Part shown: positions 59,926 to 64,000 of the stretch, in pieces | Layout: each line of letters opens with the position of its first letter | How positions within the stretch are numbered: position 1 is the first letter of the stretch | Source of the DNA: Candidatus Flavonifractor intestinipullorum | GTDB taxonomy: Bacteria; Bacillota; Clostridia; Oscillospirales; Oscillospiraceae | Reading direction: 5' to 3' | NCBI GenBank assembly: GCA_019118925.1 | Contig: DWYC01000053.1 | Location: forward strand, 1-64,000 | DNA: 64,000 nt | The notes under the pieces: generated by a model | What the model saw: only the letters and a program-made list of their open reading frames with translations | Database searches by the model: none | Told to the model about the DNA's origin: nothing | Made by a program: the position numbers and the translations under genes

Positions 59926-60708
59926 ATGTTGTTTGACACCCACGCCCACTATTATGACGGCCGCTTCGACCCCGACCGGGAGGAATTGCTCGCCTCGCTG
60001 CCCGGACGGGGCGTGGAACTGGCGCTGTGTCCCGGCTGTGATCTCTCCTCCTCCCGCGCCTGCATCGCCCTCTCCGAGCGTTTCCCCCATATTTATGCCG
60101 CCGTGGGCGTCCACCCGGAGGACTGCGGGGACTGGGAGGACGGTTTTCTCTGGGAGCTGCGCTCCCTGGCGTCCCACGCCAAGGTGCGGGCCATCGGGGA
60201 GATCGGGTTGGACTATTATTGGAAGGAAAATCCCCCCAAAGCGCTGCAGCAGAATGTATTTCGCCGGCAGCTGGAGCTGGCGCAGTCTCTGTCGCTGCCC
60301 GCCATCGTCCATGACCGGGAGGCCCACGGCGACTGCCTCGCCCTCGTAAAGGAGTTCCCCCAGGTCACCGGCGTGTTTCACTGCTATTCCGGCAGCGTGG
60401 ACATGGCGCTGGAACTGGTGGAGCTGGGCTGGTATCTGGGCTTCGACGGCCCCATCACCTACAAAAACGCCAAAAAAGCCCCGGAGGTGATCTCCGCCGT
60501 CCCCCTGGAGCGCATTCTGGTGGAGACCGACGCGCCTTATATGGCTCCCGAGCCCTTCCGCGGCCGGCGCAACGACTCCACCTACGTCTACCGGATGGCG
60601 GAGACCATCGCCCAGATCAAGGGCCTGCCTGTGGAGACGGTGGCCGCGCAGACCACCGCCAACGGCCGGAGGCTCTTCCGCATTCCGGAACCTGCCAAAA
60701 AGGAGTGA
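59926..60708 (+). CDS. tatD: TatD family metal-dependent DNase
   Basis: 260 residues. Metal ligands are in FDTHAHYYDGRF (HxH), AIGEIGLDYYW (Glu), IVHDREAHGD (His), FHCYSGSVDMA (His) and LVETDAPYMAPEPFRGRRND (Asp). TatD trims 3' ends of single-stranded DNA and RNA and helps repair oxidised DNA. It precedes its radical SAM partner by six bases. Confidence 0.95.
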   Translation: MLFDTHAHYYDGRFDPDREELLASLPGRGVELALCPGCDLSSSRACIALSERFPHIYAAVGVHPEDCGDWEDGFLWELRSLASHAKVRAIGEIGLDYYWKENPPKALQQNVFRRQLELAQSLSLPAIVHDREAHGDCLALVKEFPQVTGVFHCYSGSVDMALELVELGWYLGFDGPITYKNAKKAPEVISAVPLERILVETDAPYMAPEPFRGRRNDSTYVYRMAETIAQIKGLPVETVAAQTTANGRRLFRIPEPAKKE

Positions 60709-60714
60709 AGGGTC

Positions 60715-61332
60715 ATGATGACCATTTCTTACGAATATGAGGGCGCCCTCTATGTCAACCTCACCAACCGCTGCGACTGTGCCTGCGTCTTCTGCCTGCG
60801 CCACAACGGCCACAAGGGCAGCATCTATGCCGACGACCTCTGGTTGGAGCACGAGCCCTCCCGTCAGGAGGCTCTGGACGACCTTCTGGCCCGGGACCTG
60901 CCCTCGTACCGGGAGGTGGTATTCTGCGGCTTTGGGGAGCCGGCTTTCCGCATCGACGATATCTGTTGGCTGGCGGACCAGCTCCGGGCGCGCGTTCCCG
61001 GTCTGCCCCCCATCCGAATCAACACCAACGGCCACGCCAATCTGATCCATGGCCGGGATGTGACCCCCGCGCTGAAAGGCCGCATTGACACGGTCTCCAT
61101 CTCGCTCAACGGCGCCACGGCGGAGGAGTACTGCGCCGTCACCCAGCCCAGGGACGGCGTAAAGGCCTGGGAGGCCATGCTGGACTTCACCAAAAAGGCC
61201 GCAGCCTATGTGCCCCATGTGGTTATGACTGTCGTGGACAAGGACAGGACGCCTGAGGACATCCAGCGCTGCCGGGATTTGGCCGAACATCTGGGGGCCA
61301 AGCTGCGGGTGCGGGCCTACATCCCCGATTGA
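60715..61332 (+). CDS. TatD-linked radical SAM protein
   Basis: 205 residues. The radical SAM cluster is CDCACVFC (CxxxCxxC at about 20-27), with GFGEPAFRID (SAM-binding GGE equivalent), IRINTNGHANLI, VSISLNGATAEEY and a C-terminal RVRAYIPD. It belongs to the family always found beside tatD. The chain is short and lacks a C-terminal second cluster. The reaction is unknown; the fixed link with TatD suggests a shared DNA or RNA repair role. Confidence 0.88.
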   Translation: MMTISYEYEGALYVNLTNRCDCACVFCLRHNGHKGSIYADDLWLEHEPSRQEALDDLLARDLPSYREVVFCGFGEPAFRIDDICWLADQLRARVPGLPPIRINTNGHANLIHGRDVTPALKGRIDTVSISLNGATAEEYCAVTQPRDGVKAWEAMLDFTKKAAAYVPHVVMTVVDKDRTPEDIQRCRDLAEHLGAKLRVRAYIPD

Positions 61333-61501
61333 GGCCCCCCTCTTTGGTTACATCTTACGGTTTTTGTGTCAATTTCCATAAAAATTTGTTTGGTTACAAA
61401 ACGCGGAAATACTGGCATTTTAGTAGATAATTTGTTATACTAATACCTGACCTCAGCGCCGGACCTTCCGTGCGCCGATAGAGGGAGGGGAGGTGCGCGC
61501 C

Positions 61502-62716
61502 GTGAAGCCGAATACCGTCGAGACGCCGTCCATTACCGTCTATGTGTCCATGTTGGGGGGATTGCGCCTGGAGGTGGAGGGAAAGGTCCTCACCGATCAG
61601 GTCAACCGCTCCCAAAAGCTGTGGAACGTCCTGTGCTATCTGCTCCTGCACCGGGATCGCGACGTAACCCAGGCGGAACTGGTGGAGCTCCTCTGGCCCG
61701 GGGAAAACAGCTCCAATCCGATCAATGCGCTCAAGACGCTGCTCTATCGGGTGCGTTCTCTGCTGGAGCCCATGTTCCCCGACGGGGTCGCTCCCATCCT
61801 GTCCAAACGGGGCGCCTACTGCTGGAATCCGGCGGTGGACTGCCATCTGGATATCGACCGTTTTGACGCTCTGTACGCCCGCGCCGGGCAGAGCGGCCTG
61901 AGCGACGCGGCGCGTCTGGAGTGCTTTCAGGCGCTGGCCCGTCTGTACCGGGGGGATTTTCTCCCCAAGCAGAGCGGCAACCTGTGGGTCGTGCCTCTGA
62001 GCGCCCGTTATCACGCCCGCTATGTGGATGTAGTCAAGCGCTGCGCCGCTCTGCTGGAGAAGGCCGGCCGTTTCGAGGAAATGACCGCCCTGTGCGCCCG
62101 GGCCAGCGCGCTGGATGAGCTGGATGAGGAGCTGCATATCCTGATTGTGCGCTCGCTCATTCACCAGGGGAAGGAGACCGAGGCGCTGGAGGCCTATGAA
62201 AAGGCCACCGACCTGCTCTACCGGAATCTGGGCGTGACCCCCTCCGAGGAACTGCGGGCGCTCTATTCCGCCATCATGGACACCGAGGAGAGTCTGGAGA
62301 CCGACCTGGCCGTCATTCAGGCGGGGTTAAAAGAGACCGCCAAGCGCCCGGGCGCTTTTGTATGCGAGTACGGTTTCTTCCGGGAGGCCTACCGGCTGGA
62401 GGCCCGCCGGGCGGAGCGCAACGGTACCTGCGTCCATCTGGCCCTCATCACCGTGTCCCTCCCGGGGGGCGGCATGCCGGAACTGGGGATGCTCAACACC
62501 ACTATGGACCAGCTGCTGGACATTCTGGTCCGGTCTCTGCGCCGGGGGGACGTCGTCTCCCGCTACAGCGGGGCCCAGTACGTGGTGATGCTCCCCGCCG
62601 CCAACTACGAAGACGCCACCATGGTCATGCAGCGGGTGGTGAACGCCTTCTACCGCCAGCACCGCCGCAATTTCCTCAAACTCTCCTGCCGTGTGCGGGA
62701 GCTGGAACTCGCCTGA
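61502..62716 (+). CDS. BTAD-type (SARP-like) transcriptional regulator with a GGDEF-like end
   Basis: 404 residues from the GTG at 61502, eight bases after GGAGGGGAGG. The OmpR-type winged helix is at about 15-105 (YVSMLGGLRLEVEGKVLTDQ, VTQAELVELLWPGENSSNPI). The bacterial transcriptional activator (BTAD) TPR-like domain is at about 110-255 (DDxxRFDALYARA-type start, LYRGDFLPKQSG, LIVRSLIHQGKETEALEAYE). Residues about 285-400 look like a degenerate GGDEF/cyclase fold (LLDILVRSLRRGDVVSRYSG, QYVVMLPAANYEDATMVM). It has no receiver domain. It likely controls the sortase locus behind it. Confidence 0.85.
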   Translation: MKPNTVETPSITVYVSMLGGLRLEVEGKVLTDQVNRSQKLWNVLCYLLLHRDRDVTQAELVELLWPGENSSNPINALKTLLYRVRSLLEPMFPDGVAPILSKRGAYCWNPAVDCHLDIDRFDALYARAGQSGLSDAARLECFQALARLYRGDFLPKQSGNLWVVPLSARYHARYVDVVKRCAALLEKAGRFEEMTALCARASALDELDEELHILIVRSLIHQGKETEALEAYEKATDLLYRNLGVTPSEELRALYSAIMDTEESLETDLAVIQAGLKETAKRPGAFVCEYGFFREAYRLEARRAERNGTCVHLALITVSLPGGGMPELGMLNTTMDQLLDILVRSLRRGDVVSRYSGAQYVVMLPAANYEDATMVMQRVVNAFYRQHRRNFLKLSCRVRELELA

Positions 62717-62732
62717 TGGGAGGGGACTCCTT

Positions 62733-63491
62733 TTGACCAGACGCCGCGCCCTGCTTGCCATCCTCTGTTTTGTTCTGGCCGCCGTTTTGTTTGCGGCCGC
62801 GGTCGTGCTGACCTCTCGGGAGGCCCCCGCCCCCGCACCTGCTCCCACCCCCGCTGCCTCAAGCGCTGCCCCCGCGCCCACGCCCACCGCCACTCCCGCG
62901 CCGGAAGAGACTCCCTGGCCCAGCCCGGACGGCGGCGGCCTGCCCCTGGACAGCGTGATTGTCACGCCCGCCCGGGAGGCCTATGAGAGCGGCTCCATGC
63001 GCCTGATTATCCCCAAGCTGGAAATCGACATCCCCATTCTGGACGGCACCAGCGAGAGCACCCTTCTCCAGGGGGAGGGCCTGTACGACTACGCCCAGCT
63101 CCCCCAGGAGACCGGCGGCAACGTCTCCATCGCCGGCCACCGCAACTGGGTGCGAAACGGCCAGATCACCGACGACGTGCCCTTCTACTACCTGCACCTG
63201 CTCGGGGCGGGAGATACCCTCTATCTGGTCTATGAGGACATGATCTATCAGTACGTCTGGGACAAGACCAGCATTATTGAGAGCGACGGCTGGAGCGTCA
63301 TCTACCCCCAGGGTTTCTCCTGCCTGACCCTTACCACCTGTACGCCCATCGGCGTGGCCGACCACCGCTATGTGGTCCGGGCCCGCCAGGTGGACTCCTT
63401 CCCCTACCGCGACGATTACGATTACCCCGCCTGGCTCAACATCGGGACGGTTAACCCGTCCCCCATTCCCACTGAGGAGGTCACACCCTAA
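62733..63491 (+). CDS. Sortase (class D-like)
   Basis: 252 residues from the TTG at 62733, seven bases after GGAGGGG; no ATG is better placed. A membrane helix (about 7-27, ALLAILCFVLAAVLFAAAVV) and an Ala/Pro-rich linker precede the sortase barrel: GSMRLIIPKLEIDIPILDGT, VSIAGHRNWV (His), CLTLTTCTPIG (Cys) and RYVVRARQV (Arg), a full catalytic triad. It anchors LPxTG-type proteins to the wall or builds pili. It lies between the BTAD gene and a secreted protein gene. Confidence 0.9.
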   Translation: MTRRRALLAILCFVLAAVLFAAAVVLTSREAPAPAPAPTPAASSAAPAPTPTATPAPEETPWPSPDGGGLPLDSVIVTPAREAYESGSMRLIIPKLEIDIPILDGTSESTLLQGEGLYDYAQLPQETGGNVSIAGHRNWVRNGQITDDVPFYYLHLLGAGDTLYLVYEDMIYQYVWDKTSIIESDGWSVIYPQGFSCLTLTTCTPIGVADHRYVVRARQVDSFPYRDDYDYPAWLNIGTVNPSPIPTEEVTP

Positions 63492-64000
63492 TGCAGATCC
63501 GACGTTTTCTCTCCCGCCGGAGCGCAGCTCTGGCTCTGGCGCTGGTACTGGCCGCCGGCGGCGCCGGTGCCGCCTACCTTCAGGTTCGCGCCGCTTCCGC
63601 GCTTCCCACCGTCACCGCCGTCAAGTCGGGCGTCACCGTGCTCTCCAATACCAAGGCGGCGGTGGACGCCTCCAACCTGTCGGAGGGCTTTGTGATGGTC
63701 AAGTATACCGGCAAAAAAAACGTGCGCATCAAGGTGCAGATCACCAAGACCGGCGGCACCACCTATACGTACAACCTGAACAACGCCGGAAACTATGAGA
63801 CCTTCCCCCTCACCGAGGGCGACGGCACCTACTCGGTCAAGGTCTACGAGAACACCTCCGGCACCAAGTACGCCCAGGCCTACAGCACCAGCGTGACCAT
63901 GAAGCTGCGGGACGAGTTCCTCCCCTTCCTCTACTCCAATCAGTATGTGAATTTCACCTCCGAGAGCGCCACGGTGGCCAAGGGGAAGGAGATTACCGCC
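63491..64000 (+). CDS. Secreted protein, probably transglutaminase-like family, cut by the right edge
   Basis: The first 170 residues are present and the end is beyond base 64000. The ATG at 63491 overlaps the sortase stop (TAATG), so both are coupled. A signal peptide (RRSAALALALVLAAGGAGAA) precedes a beta-rich domain (LSNTKAAVDASNLSEGFVMV, KYTGKKNVRIKVQITKTGG, DGTYSVKVYENTSGTKYAQA). This N-terminus resembles secreted clostridial proteins that carry a transglutaminase-like domain further on, but that domain is not in the window. It could be a sortase substrate. Confidence 0.65.
   Translation, partial: MQIRRFLSRRSAALALALVLAAGGAGAAYLQVRAASALPTVTAVKSGVTVLSNTKAAVDASNLSEGFVMVKYTGKKNVRIKVQITKTGGTTYTYNLNNAGNYETFPLTEGDGTYSVKVYENTSGTKYAQAYSTSVTMKLRDEFLPFLYSNQYVNFTSESATVAKGKEITA

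Overview
The window is high-GC, densely coded chromosome from a spore-forming anaerobic Firmicute, most likely an Oscillospiraceae gut bacterium of the Flavonifractor / Lawsonibacter / Pseudoflavonifractor type. The evidence is the mix of genes: spoIID, spoIIP and ytvI (endospore formation), a CIRCE-like heat-shock operator, Shine-Dalgarno sites close to AGGAGG, sigma-A promoters of the TTGACA-N17-TATAAT form, and Clostridia-type families such as DUF896, DUF6440 and the TatD-linked radical SAM protein. The genus is inferred, not shown. No CRISPR array, rRNA or prophage structural module was seen.

Layout. 1-4 kb: lipoprotein and zinc-ribbon genes, then a membrane-bound LuxR-type regulator paired with an orphan sugar-type solute-binding lipoprotein. 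4-6.6 kb: a serine resolvase, a small mobile-element protein and an AlbA_2/HATPase regulator. 6.6-9.3 kb: a four-gene operon with an amidoligase, a class II glutamine amidotransferase, DUF3846 and a DUF6809-like protein. 9.4-10.4 kb: a decayed excisionase-like gene split by an IS5-family element whose transposase is itself broken. 10.5-18.4 kb: a four-gene cassette with a membrane coiled-coil protein containing four exact-length 21-residue repeats, a coiled-coil protein with a GrpE-like C-terminus, a 1069-residue Hsp70-fold ATPase and an 864-residue dynamin-like GTPase. This is the strongest candidate for an undescribed system. 18.4-21 kb: a PHP phosphatase, a 2H phosphoesterase and an ADP-ribosylglycohydrolase. 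21-29 kb: an IS21 relic and a more AT-rich island (HTH excisionase-like protein, Rep-like protein, RecQ-like helicase, a large unknown protein) next to a large serine recombinase.

From 29 kb on, the content is core chromosome: hsp20, a metal P-type ATPase with a separate HMA chaperone, a complete liv branched-chain amino-acid transporter, a FabG-like reductase, tRNA-Val, an RNA pseudouridine synthase, a DNA-repair cluster (lexA, ogt, exoIII), a CarD regulator, YeiH with its divergent LysR regulator, zinc-ribbon membrane proteins with an XRE repressor, citrate synthase, spoIID, 1-phosphofructokinase, a ferredoxin with a divergent Crp/Fnr regulator, ychF, degV, spoIIP, ytvI, htrA, a peptidoglycan amidase, tatD with its radical SAM partner, and a BTAD regulator / sortase / transglutaminase-like envelope locus cut by the right edge.

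The two halves differ in character. The first 29 kb is an accessory region with recombinases at about 4.3, 9.5, 21.3 and 27.2 kb and two pairs of paralogous mobile-element genes. The rest is stable housekeeping sequence with clear promoters and terminators between units.
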